64,000 bases of DNA from Streptomyces corallincola (GCF_019104725.1 NZ_JAHRXF010000009.1:1-64000); one strand, 5' to 3'; counted from the stretch's first letter, positions 17,373-26,427 are shown. Made by a program: numbers and translations. The notes: generated from the sequence alone by a model not told the origin.

Positions 17373-18101
17373 TCAGCCTCCCGCCGCAGGCCCCCGTGGA
17401 GTGTCACGGGGGCCTGCGGTGTTCCCGGTGTTCCCGGGGGTCCCAAGGGCCTCGGTGTTTCCGGGGGGCTCGCGCCGCGAGAACTCCTGGAGCAGCCAGG
17501 AGGAGAAGGAGCCCGTCACCGCGCCCAGCAGGGCCAGCCCGCCGCCCATCATCACCGCCGCGATGGCCCGGCCGCCCGCCGTCACCGGGACGACGTCGCC
17601 GTAGCCGACCGTGGAGAGGGTGGAGACCGCCCACCACAGGGCGTCCCCGAAGTTCTTCATATTGGCGCCCGGTGCGTCGCGTTCCTGCTGGAAGACCGCG
17701 AGCGCCCCGGTGAAGCCGAGCAGCACCGTGGAGAGCCCCGCGTACGACACCACCCGCGCGTACAGCGGCAGCCGGGGCAGACCGCGCCGGTGGTGCACGG
17801 AGTCGTAGACCCGCACGATGCGCAGCGGACGGAGCAGCGGGAGCAGCAGGACCAGGGTGTCGAGCAGGTGGGCGCGGACGAAGCCGAGGCCCCGGCCGCT
17901 CAGCCGCCAGCGGGCCGCGTAGTCCACCCCGAACAGCGCCCAGCACGCGGCGAGCACCGCAATCCACAGGTCGTCCCAGGGGGTGCCCGGCCGGGGTGCC
18001 AGCACCAGGGCGGCGTACGCGGCGAGGAAGGCCAGCGACGCCAGGGAGAGCGGGATCTCCGCCGCGCGCTCCCAGCGGGTCAGGGTGCTGTTCTCCGTCA
18101 C
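17373..18101 (-). CDS. Potassium-channel-like protein (2-pore-helix voltage-gated type)
   Basis: A 242-residue membrane protein from the GTG at 18101 (a longer frame to 18182 would remove the space needed for the divergent HIT promoter). Hydrophobic segments lie near residues 18-36, 46-64, 80-96, 118-136 and 178-204. The selectivity filter is STVGYGD (163-169) after the pore helix DALWWAVSTL. The LLRPLRIVRVYD segment resembles a basic S4-like helix. It should conduct potassium across the plasma membrane. The stop lies one base from the thrS stop, and its last codons overlap the thrS terminator hairpin. Confidence 0.85.
   Translation of the reverse strand: MTENSTLTRWERAAEIPLSLASLAFLAAYAALVLAPRPGTPWDDLWIAVLAACWALFGVDYAARWRLSGRGLGFVRAHLLDTLVLLLPLLRPLRIVRVYDSVHHRRGLPRLPLYARVVSYAGLSTVLLGFTGALAVFQQERDAPGANMKNFGDALWWAVSTLSTVGYGDVVPVTAGGRAIAAVMMGGGLALLGAVTGSFSSWLLQEFSRREPPGNTEALGTPGNTGNTAGPRDTPRGPAAGG
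17384..17419 (+). terminator. thrS terminator lying inside the 3' end of the channel gene
   Basis: A 15-bp perfect stem (CCGCAGGCCCCCGTG and its complement) with a 6-base loop, 12 bases after the thrS stop. The sequence is also coding for the convergent channel gene. Confidence 0.65.
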
Positions 18102-18167
18102 CGGCCCAGCTTGGCCGCTGACCGGTCCGGCGCCGCCCCGGCGACACGCCGCGAACGGGCGAAGCCA

Positions 18168-18173
18168 TATGCT
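18168..18173 (+). promoter_or_regulatory. Candidate leaderless promoter -10 (TATGCT) for the HIT gene
   Basis: TATGCT ends 7 bases before the ATG at 18181; no ribosome-binding site is present between them. Confidence 0.45.
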
Positions 18174-18180
18174 TCCCCGC

Positions 18181-18729
18181 ATGACGAGTGAGCCGGAACA
18201 GCAGATCGGAGTGGGGACGCCGGACGCGTTCCAGCGCCTGTGGACGCCCCACCGGATGGCCTACATCCAGGGCGAGAACAAGCCGACCGGGCCGGGGTCC
18301 GACGACGGATGCCCCTTCTGCTCGATCCCGGCGAAGTCCGACGAGGACGGCCTCGTCGTACGGCGCGGGGAGCAGGTGTACGCGGTGCTCAACCTCTACC
18401 CGTACAACGGCGGCCACCTGATGACCGTGCCCTACCGGCACGTGGCCGACTACACCGAGCTGACCGGGCCGGAGACCGCCGAACTGGCCGAACTGACCAA
18501 GCAGGCGATGACCGCGCTGCGCACCGCGTCCGGCGCGCACGGCTTCAACATCGGCATGAACCAGGGCGCGGTGGCCGGAGCGGGCATCGCCGCCCATCTG
18601 CACCAGCACATCGTCCCGCGCTGGGGCGGCGACGCGAACTTCATGCCGGTCGTGGGCCAGACCAAGGTGCTGCCCCAACTCCTCGCGGACACCCGCGCGA
18701 TGCTCGCGGAGGCCTGGCCCGCCGCCTGA
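18181..18729 (+). CDS. HIT-family hydrolase/phosphorylase, Ap4A phosphorylase-like
   Basis: A 182-residue HIT protein from the ATG at 18181. The catalytic histidine triad is HLHQHIVPRW (His139, His141, His143), and CPFC at 44-47 may bind zinc. It aligns in length and context with the mycobacterial HIT protein encoded between thrS and pgsA, which has diadenosine tetraphosphate phosphorylase activity. The role would be removal of Ap4A made as a by-product of tRNA synthetases. The exact substrate here is inferred from that synteny. Confidence 0.85.
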   Translation: MTSEPEQQIGVGTPDAFQRLWTPHRMAYIQGENKPTGPGSDDGCPFCSIPAKSDEDGLVVRRGEQVYAVLNLYPYNGGHLMTVPYRHVADYTELTGPETAELAELTKQAMTALRTASGAHGFNIGMNQGAVAGAGIAAHLHQHIVPRWGGDANFMPVVGQTKVLPQLLADTRAMLAEAWPAA

Positions 18730-18752
18730 CGGTACGTGCCCGCCACCGCCCC

Positions 18753-18778
18753 GGCGCCCGTACCCGCGTACGGGCGCC
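18753..18778. terminator. Bidirectional terminator between convergent HIT and membrane-protein genes
   Basis: A perfect 11-bp stem (GGCGCCCGTAC / GTACGGGCGCC) with loop CCGC, 24 bases after the HIT stop and touching the stop codon of the minus-strand gene. Confidence 0.65.
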
Positions 18779-20439
18779 TACGCGTCGTAGAGGTCGGCCT
18801 TGCGCGGGGACGGGTCCTGGACCAGGCCGCTGAGGACGGAGGAGCGGGAGCCGAACTTCTCGGTGTTCACGCCGTTCTCCTTCAGCACCCGCATCGCCGC
18901 CGCGTGCACCACCCGCAGCACCGGGGTGGCCGCGCGCAGCGCGTCGTCGGCCATGAAGCGGTGCCGCCACGGCTGGTCCGCCCAGGCGTGCCGCAGACCG
19001 AACGGCTCGGGCAGCGCGACCGAGCCGCCGAGCCAGTTGAGCAGCGGCGGATAGAGCGTGAGCGGGGCGCGGGCGGCGAGCCGGACCACCTCGTCCGTGG
19101 GGACCAGCGGAAGGCTGATCTTGCGGGTCTCCCACGGCTTGAGGGACTTGGTGACCTCCCTGGTGGGCGCCTCCGGCTTGGCGTGGAACAGGGAGTTGAC
19201 CGGGCCCAGGGCGTGGCCGGTGACCTCGATGCGGAGCGTCTCGTGCAGCACGGTCACCGTGATCAGCATGGTGAGGATCAACTGGCCGTCCCACAGCACC
19301 CACTGGACGCCCAGGTAGTGCCGGTCGCCGCTGCCGAACTGCTGCTTGTTGCAGATCTCCTGCACCGCGTGCGGCTTGACCTGGAAGGCTTCCACATCGG
19401 TGCCCTCGGGCCGGGACACCGCCTTGGCGCCCTCGCCGATCGGGGTGACGATCCAGTGCTTGATCGAGGGGCGCGGGAAGCCGCCCGTGTTCAGCGGGCC
19501 GCGCTCCAGCAGGCTGAGCTGGTCGTGGATGGCGCGGATCACGTCCCAGCTGCGGAACGGGTGGATCTCCCGGCCCGCCTCGACGGGGACCAGGTCCTCC
19601 GCGAGCTGCCAGGCGCCCCAACGGGTGCCCATGCCGAGGATGCCCTTGGGACCGGCGTAGAACACCGCGTTGGACTGCTGTTCGGCACTGAGCCGGGCCA
19701 GGGACTGGCGGAGCTGCTCGGCGGCCGTCTCGCCGGGGGCGCGCGGCACGGCCTCCGGGACCTTCGCGCCGACGGCGGTCCCGGAGAGCAGCCCGTCCCA
19801 GCGGGTCCGCAGGTCCTTCGCGGTGCCCTCGCAGATCCGCTTGGCCCAGAACCAGCCCAGCACCGGGGCGACGACCGACGCGCGGGCGTACCAGCCCCAG
19901 AAGCCGGTGAACGGCATCTTCAGCAGGAACAGCACGGCGAGCACGGCGAAGCCGAGGAGCAGGGCGGTGGCCAGGGCGCCCGCGCGCTTGTCCTCGCGGC
20001 GGGAGACGAACATGCGGAGCTGGAAGACGAGGAGCCAGCCGATCAGGCCGGGCAGGAACAGCAGCCCGCACACCACCATCACGGTGGAGAGGCGGTTGTC
20101 GCGCTCGCGGCGGATGTTGTTGGCCGCCAGGGCGTGCTCCACGACCACCTGCGGCTCGGCGCCGAACGACTGGATGAGCGGCTTGCGGCCGGGGGAGAGC
20201 ATGCGGTCCACCACGGCACGGGAGAACGCCTCGCCCAGATTGGGGCGGAGCATGGCTATCCGGCCGGCCTTCACGGTGGACTGGTGCAGGTCGTTGTCGG
20301 CCTTCTTGATCTCCTCGACCACGCTGTCCCGGTAGGCGGCCGAAGCCAGGGCGAAGGTCGCCGCCTGGCCGCCGTCGCCGGAGACGGGCACCTGCGGCCC
20401 GTCCCACTCCGTTCCCACCGACATTCCCGCCCCCATCAC
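18778..20439 (-). CDS. Large membrane protein of unknown function, 553 residues
   Basis: Starts at GTG 20439 or, more likely in my view, the ATG at 20424 (MSVGTEW...). Residues about 115-145 and 155-205 contain three or four hydrophobic segments; most of the rest (205-553) is soluble, with IHPFRSWDVIRAIHDQL and a helix-rich C-terminus. The N-terminal 110 residues are polar and helical. No enzyme motif is recognised. Neighbours give no clear functional hint. Upstream is a perfect palindrome (20488-20500) that may be an operator. Confidence 0.8.
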   Translation of the reverse strand: MMGAGMSVGTEWDGPQVPVSGDGGQAATFALASAAYRDSVVEEIKKADNDLHQSTVKAGRIAMLRPNLGEAFSRAVVDRMLSPGRKPLIQSFGAEPQVVVEHALAANNIRRERDNRLSTVMVVCGLLFLPGLIGWLLVFQLRMFVSRREDKRAGALATALLLGFAVLAVLFLLKMPFTGFWGWYARASVVAPVLGWFWAKRICEGTAKDLRTRWDGLLSGTAVGAKVPEAVPRAPGETAAEQLRQSLARLSAEQQSNAVFYAGPKGILGMGTRWGAWQLAEDLVPVEAGREIHPFRSWDVIRAIHDQLSLLERGPLNTGGFPRPSIKHWIVTPIGEGAKAVSRPEGTDVEAFQVKPHAVQEICNKQQFGSGDRHYLGVQWVLWDGQLILTMLITVTVLHETLRIEVTGHALGPVNSLFHAKPEAPTREVTKSLKPWETRKISLPLVPTDEVVRLAARAPLTLYPPLLNWLGGSVALPEPFGLRHAWADQPWRHRFMADDALRAATPVLRVVHAAAMRVLKENGVNTEKFGSRSSVLSGLVQDPSPRKADLYDA

Positions 20440-20487
20440 CCGCCGGTCCCGCTGCCTCGGGCCTTCCCGACTTCCCTGCCCCGCACA

Positions 20488-20500
20488 CCTGTTGAACAGG
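20488..20500. promoter_or_regulatory. Perfect 13-base palindrome upstream of the membrane-protein gene
   Basis: CCTGTT-G-AACAGG sits about 50 bases upstream of the minus-strand gene start, in a locally AT-richer promoter-like stretch. It does not match the Streptomyces LexA box (GAAC-N4-GTTC). Confidence 0.25.
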
Positions 20501-20586
20501 CCAACCTGCTGAACTCCGCGCCGCGACCGAACGCGCCGGGCCCGGCGTGATCAAGAGATCAGCGTATCCGCACGGGCGGCGGCGCG

Positions 20587-20614
20587 GGGGCGGACGGCCG
20601 AAGCCGCCCGCCCC
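20587..20614 (-). terminator. Terminator of the EF-G-like gene
   Basis: A 12-bp stem with one mismatch (GGGGCGGACGGC against GCCGCCCGCCCC) and loop CGAA, 15 bases past the minus-strand stop at 20629. Confidence 0.55.
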
Positions 20615-20628
20615 GGAGGGACGACCGG

Positions 20629-22827
20629 TCAGGCCGGTTCCTTCATCTGCTCCCTGATCCGCTCCGCGATCTGCGGCGGCATCGGCTCGTGGCGCGCGTA
20701 CGCCCGGCTGAAGCGGGCGGTGCCGTGGGACAGCGCGCGCAGGTCGATGGCGTACCGGCCGATCTCGAACTCCGGGACCTCGGCGCGGACCAGGGTGCGG
20801 CCGGAGCCGACCTGTTCGGTGCCGAGCACCCGGCCGCGCCGGGTGGACAGGTCGCTCATCACCGGGCCGACGTAGTCGTCGGGGACGAGGACACCGACCT
20901 CCGCGACCGGCTCCAGCAGATGAATGCGGGCCCCGGCCGCCGCCTCGCGCAGCGCCAGCGCGCCCGCCGTCTGGAACGCGGCGTCGGAGGAGTCCACCGA
21001 GTGCGCCTTGCCGTCCAGCAGGGTGATCCGCACGTCCACCAGGGCGTGCCCGGCGGCCACGCCCCGCGCCGCCTGCGCGCGTACGCCCTTCTCCACCGAG
21101 GGGATGAACTGGCGCGGTACCGCACCGCCGACCACCTTGTCCACGAACTCGATGCCCGAGCCCACCGGCAGCGGCTCCACCTCGATCTCGCAGATGGCGT
21201 ACTGCCCGTGCCCGCCGGACTGCTTCACATGCCGTCCGCGCCCGGCGGCCCGCCCCGCGAACGTCTCCCGCAGCGACACCCGGTGCGGCACCACGTCCAC
21301 CTGCACCCCGTACCGGGTACGCAGCCGGTCCAGGGCGACGTCCGCGTGCGCCTCGCCCAGGCACCACAGGACGATCTGCCGGGTGTCCGGGTTCTGCTCC
21401 AGGCGCATCGTCGGATCTTCCGCGACCAGCCGGGACAGCCCCTGGGAGAGCCTGTCCTCGTCGGCCTTGCTGTGCGCCCGGATCGCCAGCGGCAGCAGCG
21501 GGTCCGGCATCCGCCAGGGCTCCATCAGCAGCGGGTCGTCCTTCGCGGACAGGGTGTCCCCGGTCTCGGCGCGGCCCAGCTTCGCCACGCACACCAGATC
21601 ACCGGCGACCGCGTGCGTCACCGGGCGCTGCTGCTTGCCGAAGGACATGGACAGCGCGCCGAGCCGCTCGTCCACGTCGTGGTCCTCGTGACCCCGGTCG
21701 GTCATGCCGTGCCCGGAGACGTGCACGGTGGCGTCGGGCAGCAGCGTCCCGGAGAACACCCGGACCAGGGAGAGACGGCCCACATAGGGGTCGGAGGAGG
21801 TCTTGACGACCTCCGCGACCAGCGGGCCCCCGGTGTCGCAGCCCTTCACCTCGCGCCGCCGCCCGTCCAGCCCCGTCACGCCGGGCAGCGGATGCTCGTA
21901 CGGCGTGGGGAAACCGCGGGTGATCAGCTCCAGCAGTTCCACCGTGCCGAGGCCCTGCCGGGCGTCCTCGGCGGCCGGGGCGGCGGCCAGCACCGGGAAG
22001 AACGTGCCGCGGGCCACGGCCCGTTCCAGGTCCTCGATCAGCGTCTCCACGTCGATGGACCCGCCGCCGAGGTAGCGGTCCATCAGGGTCTCGTCCTCGC
22101 TCTCCGCGATGATGCCCTCAATCAGCCGGTCGCGGGCCGCGGCGAGGCCGGGCAGCCGTCCGGCGTCCGGCTCGGACGCGGTGCGGGTGCCGGAGGCGTA
22201 GTCGAACAGCTTCTGGGTGAGCAGGCCGACCAGGCCCGTCACCGGGGCGTGCCCGTCGGCGCCCGCCGGGCCGCGCAGCGGCAGGTACAGCGGGAGCACC
22301 GCGTCCGGGTCCTCGGCGCCGAACGCCTCCGCGCAGCCGCGGACCGTCTCCTCGAAACCGGCCCGCGCCGACTCCAGGTGCGTGACGACGATCGCCCTCG
22401 GCATGGAGACGGCCTGGCACTCCTCCCACACCATCCGGGTCGCGCCGTCCACGCCGTCGGCGGCCGAGACGACGAAGAGGGCCGCGTCCGCCGCCCGCAG
22501 ACCGGCCCTCAACTCCCCGACGAAATCGGCGTATCCGGGGGTGTCCAGCAGATTGATCTTGATGCCGTCCCACTCCACCGGGACCAGCGAGAGCTGTACC
22601 GACCGCTGTCGGCGGTGCTCCATGTCGTCGTAGTCCGAGACCGTGCCGCCGTCCTCGACGCGGCCCGGCCGGTTCACCGCCCCCGCCGTCTGCGCGAGGG
22701 CCTCCACCAGTGTCGTCTTGCCCGATCCGCAGTGACCGACCAGCACCACGTTCCGTACGGACGCGGGGTGGTCGGCCGTCAAAGCCCTGCCGGCGGCTCC
22801 GGGATGTGCGTGCGTCTTCTCGCCCAT
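20629..22827 (-). CDS. Elongation factor G-like protein (EF-G2 class)
   Basis: A 732-residue translational GTPase from the ATG at 22827 (GGAGG 8 bases upstream). It has GHCGSGKT (31-38, G1), DTPGY (95-99, G3) and all later EF-G domains up to about residue 725. The G4 guanine-specificity motif is THLE (149-152) instead of NKxD, and the switch I region is shortened compared with canonical EF-G. Such paralogues (mycobacterial FusA2 type) are usually not essential translocases; ribosome rescue, recycling or stress roles have been proposed. The true EF-G gene should lie elsewhere with the ribosomal operon. Confidence 0.88.
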   Translation of the reverse strand: MGEKTHAHPGAAGRALTADHPASVRNVVLVGHCGSGKTTLVEALAQTAGAVNRPGRVEDGGTVSDYDDMEHRRQRSVQLSLVPVEWDGIKINLLDTPGYADFVGELRAGLRAADAALFVVSAADGVDGATRMVWEECQAVSMPRAIVVTHLESARAGFEETVRGCAEAFGAEDPDAVLPLYLPLRGPAGADGHAPVTGLVGLLTQKLFDYASGTRTASEPDAGRLPGLAAARDRLIEGIIAESEDETLMDRYLGGGSIDVETLIEDLERAVARGTFFPVLAAAPAAEDARQGLGTVELLELITRGFPTPYEHPLPGVTGLDGRRREVKGCDTGGPLVAEVVKTSSDPYVGRLSLVRVFSGTLLPDATVHVSGHGMTDRGHEDHDVDERLGALSMSFGKQQRPVTHAVAGDLVCVAKLGRAETGDTLSAKDDPLLMEPWRMPDPLLPLAIRAHSKADEDRLSQGLSRLVAEDPTMRLEQNPDTRQIVLWCLGEAHADVALDRLRTRYGVQVDVVPHRVSLRETFAGRAAGRGRHVKQSGGHGQYAICEIEVEPLPVGSGIEFVDKVVGGAVPRQFIPSVEKGVRAQAARGVAAGHALVDVRITLLDGKAHSVDSSDAAFQTAGALALREAAAGARIHLLEPVAEVGVLVPDDYVGPVMSDLSTRRGRVLGTEQVGSGRTLVRAEVPEFEIGRYAIDLRALSHGTARFSRAYARHEPMPPQIAERIREQMKEPA

Positions 22828-23098
22828 GATCCTGCCTCCCGTGCACGGTGAGGTCACCGAGGGCGCGGGACGCGCGTGGCCGCGTACTGCGGCGGCTCCT
22901 CGCTGCGCCCGCGGTCCTTCGAGCTTTCCACTCCCCGCGTGACCCGTCCATACGACGGACAGCGGGCCGCACGGGGGCGCCGGGCACCGGTCGGCGCACG
23001 ACGGCCGGTGCCCGCCCGCCGCGCGCGCACCCGCGTGACTACGATGGGCCAGCCGACGGCCACCAGGGGCCGCGGCGACACCGACCGTCGGGAAGGCC

Positions 23099-23758
23099 AT
23101 GCTGAACAAGTACGCGCGTGCATTCTTCACGCGTGTCCTCACGCCGTTCGCCGCGTTTCTGATCCGGCGGGGCGTCAGCCCCGACACGGTCACCCTCATC
23201 GGCACCGCCGGGGTGGTCGCGGGCGCGCTGGTCTTCTACCCCAGGGGCGAGTTCTTCTGGGGCACGGTCGTGATCACGCTGTTCGTCTTCTCCGACCTGG
23301 TGGACGGCAACATGGCCCGCCAGCTCGGCCGGTCCAGCCGCTGGGGCGCCTTCCTCGACTCCACCCTGGACCGGGTCGCCGACGGCGCGATCTTCGGCGG
23401 GCTCGCGCTCTGGTACGCGGGCAACGGCGACGACAACGTGCTGTGCGCGGTGTCGATCTTCTGCCTGGCCAGCGGACAGGTGGTGTCGTACACCAAGGCG
23501 CGCGGCGAGTCGATCGGGCTGCCGGTCGCCGTCAACGGCCTGGTCGAACGCGCCGAGCGGCTGGTCATCTCCCTGGTCGCCGCCGGACTCGCGGGCCTGC
23601 ACGCGTTCGGCGTGCCCGGCATCCAGTGGCTGCTGCCCGTCGCCCTGTGGATCGTCGCCGCGGGCAGCCTGGTCACCCTGGTCCAGCGGGTCGTCACCGT
23701 GCGCCGCGAGTCCGCCGAGGCGGAGGCCGCCGCGTCCGGCGGCGGGGCCGTCCGGTGA
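23099..23758 (+). CDS. pgsA: CDP-alcohol phosphatidyltransferase (phosphatidylinositol phosphate synthase type)
   Basis: A 219-residue integral membrane enzyme from the ATG at 23099 (GGAAGG upstream). It has the complete CDP-alcohol phosphotransferase motif: Asp66, Asp69-Gly70, Ala-Arg73, Gly, Asp87 and Asp91 in DLVDGNMARQ...FLDSTLDR. Its place directly before an acyltransferase and PimA, with GTGA overlaps, matches the actinobacterial cluster in which this protein makes phosphatidylinositol phosphate from CDP-diacylglycerol and inositol 1-phosphate. The gene name pgsA follows the mycobacterial convention and should not be read as phosphatidylglycerophosphate synthase. Confidence 0.9.
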   Translation: MLNKYARAFFTRVLTPFAAFLIRRGVSPDTVTLIGTAGVVAGALVFYPRGEFFWGTVVITLFVFSDLVDGNMARQLGRSSRWGAFLDSTLDRVADGAIFGGLALWYAGNGDDNVLCAVSIFCLASGQVVSYTKARGESIGLPVAVNGLVERAERLVISLVAAGLAGLHAFGVPGIQWLLPVALWIVAAGSLVTLVQRVVTVRRESAEAEAAASGGGAVR

Positions 23759-24663
23759 GCGCCGCCGACCGGCTCACCGACACGCTGTACGGACTCGGCT
23801 GGAGCACCGTCAGGAACCTCCCCGAGCCCGCCGCCGCGCGGCTCGGCCGCACCATCGCCGACCTCGCCTGGAAGCGGCGCGGCAAGGGCGTCCTCCGGCT
23901 GGAGGCCAACTACGCCCGCGTGGTGCCCGGAGCCACCCCCGAGCGGCTGGCCGAGCTGTCCCGTGCGGGCATGCGCTCCTACCTGCGGTACTGGATGGAG
24001 TCCTTCCGGCTGCCCGCCTACCGCCCCGAGCGGGTGCGCACCGCGTTCGACCCCAAGGACGTCCACCACCTCACCGACGGCCTCGCCTCCGGCCGGGGCG
24101 TGATCCTCGCCCTGCCCCACCTGGCCAACTGGGACCTCGCCGGTGCCTGGGTCACCACCGCGCTGGACACCCCGTTCACCACGGTCGCGGAACGCCTGAG
24201 GCCCGAGACGCTGTACGACCGGTTCGTCGCCTACCGGGAGAGCCTCGGCATGGAGGTGCTCCCGCACAGCGGCGGCTCCGCGTTCGGCACCCTCGCCCGC
24301 AGGCTCCGCGACGGCGGCCTGGTCTGCCTGGTCGCGGACCGGGACCTGTCCGCCTCCGGTGTCGAGGTGGACTTCTTCGGCGAACGTGCCCGGATGCCCG
24401 CCGGTCCCGCGCTGCTCGCCCAGCAGACCGGCGCCCTGCTGCTCCCCGTCACCCTCTGGTACGACGACTCCCCGGTGATGAAGGGCCGCGTGCACCCGCC
24501 GGTGGAGGTGCCCGCCGAGGGCGACCGCCGGGCGCGGACCTCGGTGATGACGCAGGCGCTGGCCGACGCCTTCGCCGGGGGCATCGCGGAGCACCCGCAG
24601 GACTGGCACATGCTCCAGCGGCTGTGGCTCGCCGACCTCGACCCCGCGAAGGGACCCGCGTGA
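23755..24663 (+). CDS. Phosphatidylinositol mannoside acyltransferase-like (LpxL/HtrB family)
   Basis: A 302-residue protein whose GTG start overlaps the pgsA stop (GTGA). The LpxL-type acyltransferase core has the H-x4-D catalytic pair His122/Asp127 in LALPHLANWD, and later GGLVCLVADRD. In mycobacteria the equivalent gene product (PatA) adds a palmitoyl group to the mannose of PIM. A Streptomyces counterpart would act on mono-mannosylated phosphatidylinositol at the inner leaflet. The next gene overlaps in the same way, so the three form one translationally coupled pathway unit. Confidence 0.87.
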   Translation: MSAADRLTDTLYGLGWSTVRNLPEPAAARLGRTIADLAWKRRGKGVLRLEANYARVVPGATPERLAELSRAGMRSYLRYWMESFRLPAYRPERVRTAFDPKDVHHLTDGLASGRGVILALPHLANWDLAGAWVTTALDTPFTTVAERLRPETLYDRFVAYRESLGMEVLPHSGGSAFGTLARRLRDGGLVCLVADRDLSASGVEVDFFGERARMPAGPALLAQQTGALLLPVTLWYDDSPVMKGRVHPPVEVPAEGDRRARTSVMTQALADAFAGGIAEHPQDWHMLQRLWLADLDPAKGPA

Positions 24664-25820
24664 GAATCGGGATCGTCTGCCCGTACTCCTGGGACGTCCC
24701 CGGAGGCGTCCAGTTCCACATCCGCGACCTCGCCGCCTACTTCATCCGGCTCGGCCACGAGGTCTCCGTGCTCGCCCCGGCCGACGACGACACCCCGCTG
24801 CCGCCCTACGTGGTCTCGGCCGGGCGCGCGGTGCCGGTGCCGTACAACGGGTCGGTGGCCCGGCTGAACTTCGGCTTCCTGTCGGCCGCGCGGGTACGGC
24901 GCTGGCTGCACGACGGCGCCTTCGACGTGGTCCACATCCACGAGCCGACCTCGCCCTCCCTCGGCCTGCTCACCTGCTGGGCGGCGCAGGGTCCCATCGT
25001 GGCCACCTTCCACACCTCCAACCCGCGCTCCCGCGCCATGATCGCCGCGTACGCCATCCTCCAGGCCGCGCTGGAGAAGATCAGCGCCCGGATCGCGGTC
25101 AGCGAGTACGCCCGGCGCACCCTGGTCGAGCACCTGGGCGGGGACGCGGTGGTGATCCCCAACGGGGTGGACGTGGACTTCTTCGCGGACGCCGAGCCGA
25201 ACCCCGCGTGGCAGGGCGGGACCATCGGCTTCATCGGCCGCATCGACGAACCCCGCAAGGGGCTGCCGGTGCTGATGCGGGCGCTGCCGACGATCCTCGC
25301 CGCCCGGCCCGGCGCCCGGCTGCTGGTCGCGGGGCGCGGCGACGAGGAGGCGGCCGTCGCCGGGCTGCCCGCCGGACTGCGCTCCCGCGTGGAGTTCCTC
25401 GGCATGGTCACCGACGAGGACAAGGCCCGCCTCCTGCGCAGCGTGGACCTGTACGTGGCGCCCAACACCGGTGGCGAGAGCTTCGGCATCATCCTGGTCG
25501 AGGCCATGTCGGCGGGCGCCCCCGTCCTCGCCTCCGACCTGGACGCCTTCGCCCAGGTGCTGGACCAGGGGGCGGCCGGTGAGCTGTTCGCCAACGAGGA
25601 CGCCGACGCGCTCGCCGAGGCCGCCGTACGGCTCCTCGGGGACCCGGAGCGGCGGGCCGGACTGCGCGAGCGGGGCGCGCTGCACGTACGGCGCTTCGAC
25701 TGGTCCACGGTCGGCGCGGACATCCTGTCGGTGTACGAGACGGTCACCGCCGGGACGACGGCCGTCGCCACCGACGAGCGGACGGGGCTGCGGGCACGGC
25801 TGGGGCTGGCCCGGGACTGA
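24660..25820 (+). CDS. pimA: Phosphatidylinositol alpha-mannosyltransferase (GT4)
   Basis: A 386-residue GT-B glycosyltransferase with its GTG overlapping the acyltransferase stop. It has the acceptor-side glycine loop GGVQFH (15-20), catalytic-region His118, and the E-x7-E motif Glu273/Glu281 in GGESFGIILVEAM that binds the GDP-mannose donor. Arg/Lys residues in the FIGRIDEPRKG loop (191-201) bind the diphosphate. It transfers the first mannose to phosphatidylinositol on the cytoplasmic face. Gene order pgsA-acyltransferase-pimA supports the assignment strongly. Confidence 0.92.
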   Translation: MRIGIVCPYSWDVPGGVQFHIRDLAAYFIRLGHEVSVLAPADDDTPLPPYVVSAGRAVPVPYNGSVARLNFGFLSAARVRRWLHDGAFDVVHIHEPTSPSLGLLTCWAAQGPIVATFHTSNPRSRAMIAAYAILQAALEKISARIAVSEYARRTLVEHLGGDAVVIPNGVDVDFFADAEPNPAWQGGTIGFIGRIDEPRKGLPVLMRALPTILAARPGARLLVAGRGDEEAAVAGLPAGLRSRVEFLGMVTDEDKARLLRSVDLYVAPNTGGESFGIILVEAMSAGAPVLASDLDAFAQVLDQGAAGELFANEDADALAEAAVRLLGDPERRAGLRERGALHVRRFDWSTVGADILSVYETVTAGTTAVATDERTGLRARLGLARD

Positions 25821-25872
25821 GCCCCCGCGGGCCCCGGCGTGCGGGCGTGCGGGCCGCGCGCCCCCGCACCGA

Positions 25873-25878
25873 TAGCCT
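25873..25878 (+). promoter_or_regulatory. Candidate leaderless promoter -10 (TAGCCT)
   Basis: TAGCCT ends 6 bases before the GTG at 25885, with no ribosome-binding site in between. Confidence 0.4.
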
Positions 25879-25884
25879 TCCGGC

Positions 25885-26427
25885 GTGACCTCCACCCTGA
25901 TCTGGATCGTGCTCGCCCTCCTCGCCGTCGGTGTCTACCTGAGCTGGACGGCCGGGCGCCTGGACCGGCTGCACACGCGGATGGACGCGGCCCGCGCCGC
26001 CCTCGACGCGCAGTTGCTGCGACGGGCCTCGGTCGCCCAGGAACTGGCCACCTCCGGGGTGCTCGACCCGGCCGCCTCCATCGTGCTGTACGAGGCCGCG
26101 CACGCCGCCCGGCAGTCCGAGGAGGAGCACCGGGAGGTGGCCGAGAGCGAGCTGAGCCAGGCCCTGCGCGCGGTGTTCGAGGACACCCGGCAGGTGGAGG
26201 GCGTCCGGGTGGCGCCCGGCGGCGAGGAGGCCGCCCGTGAACTGGCCGAGGCGGTGCGCAGGGTGCCGATGGCCCGCCGCTTCCTCAACGACGCGGTCGG
26301 CGCCGCCCGCAGGCTGCGCGAGCACCGCAAGGTGCGCTGGTTCCGGCTGGCCGGACACGCCCCGTTCCCGCTGGCCTTCGAGATGGACGACGAGCCGCCC
26401 GCGGCGCTGGTGGAACGGGCGGCCTGA
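25885..26427 (+). CDS. LemA-like membrane-anchored protein of unknown function
   Basis: A 180-residue protein with one N-terminal membrane segment (residues 4-20) and an otherwise helical, charged body. RLDRLHTRMDAARAALDAQL-LRR resembles the LemA signature in which an N-terminal TM helix is followed by LVxLRxxVxxAxxxIdxqLKRR, and RRFLNDAVGAARRLRE could match the later YN...yN segment. LemA proteins form helical bundles facing outside; function is poorly known. The family call is inference. It follows pimA by 64 bases but seems to have its own leaderless promoter. Confidence 0.65.
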   Translation: MTSTLIWIVLALLAVGVYLSWTAGRLDRLHTRMDAARAALDAQLLRRASVAQELATSGVLDPAASIVLYEAAHAARQSEEEHREVAESELSQALRAVFEDTRQVEGVRVAPGGEEAARELAEAVRRVPMARRFLNDAVGAARRLREHRKVRWFRLAGHAPFPLAFEMDDEPPAALVERAA

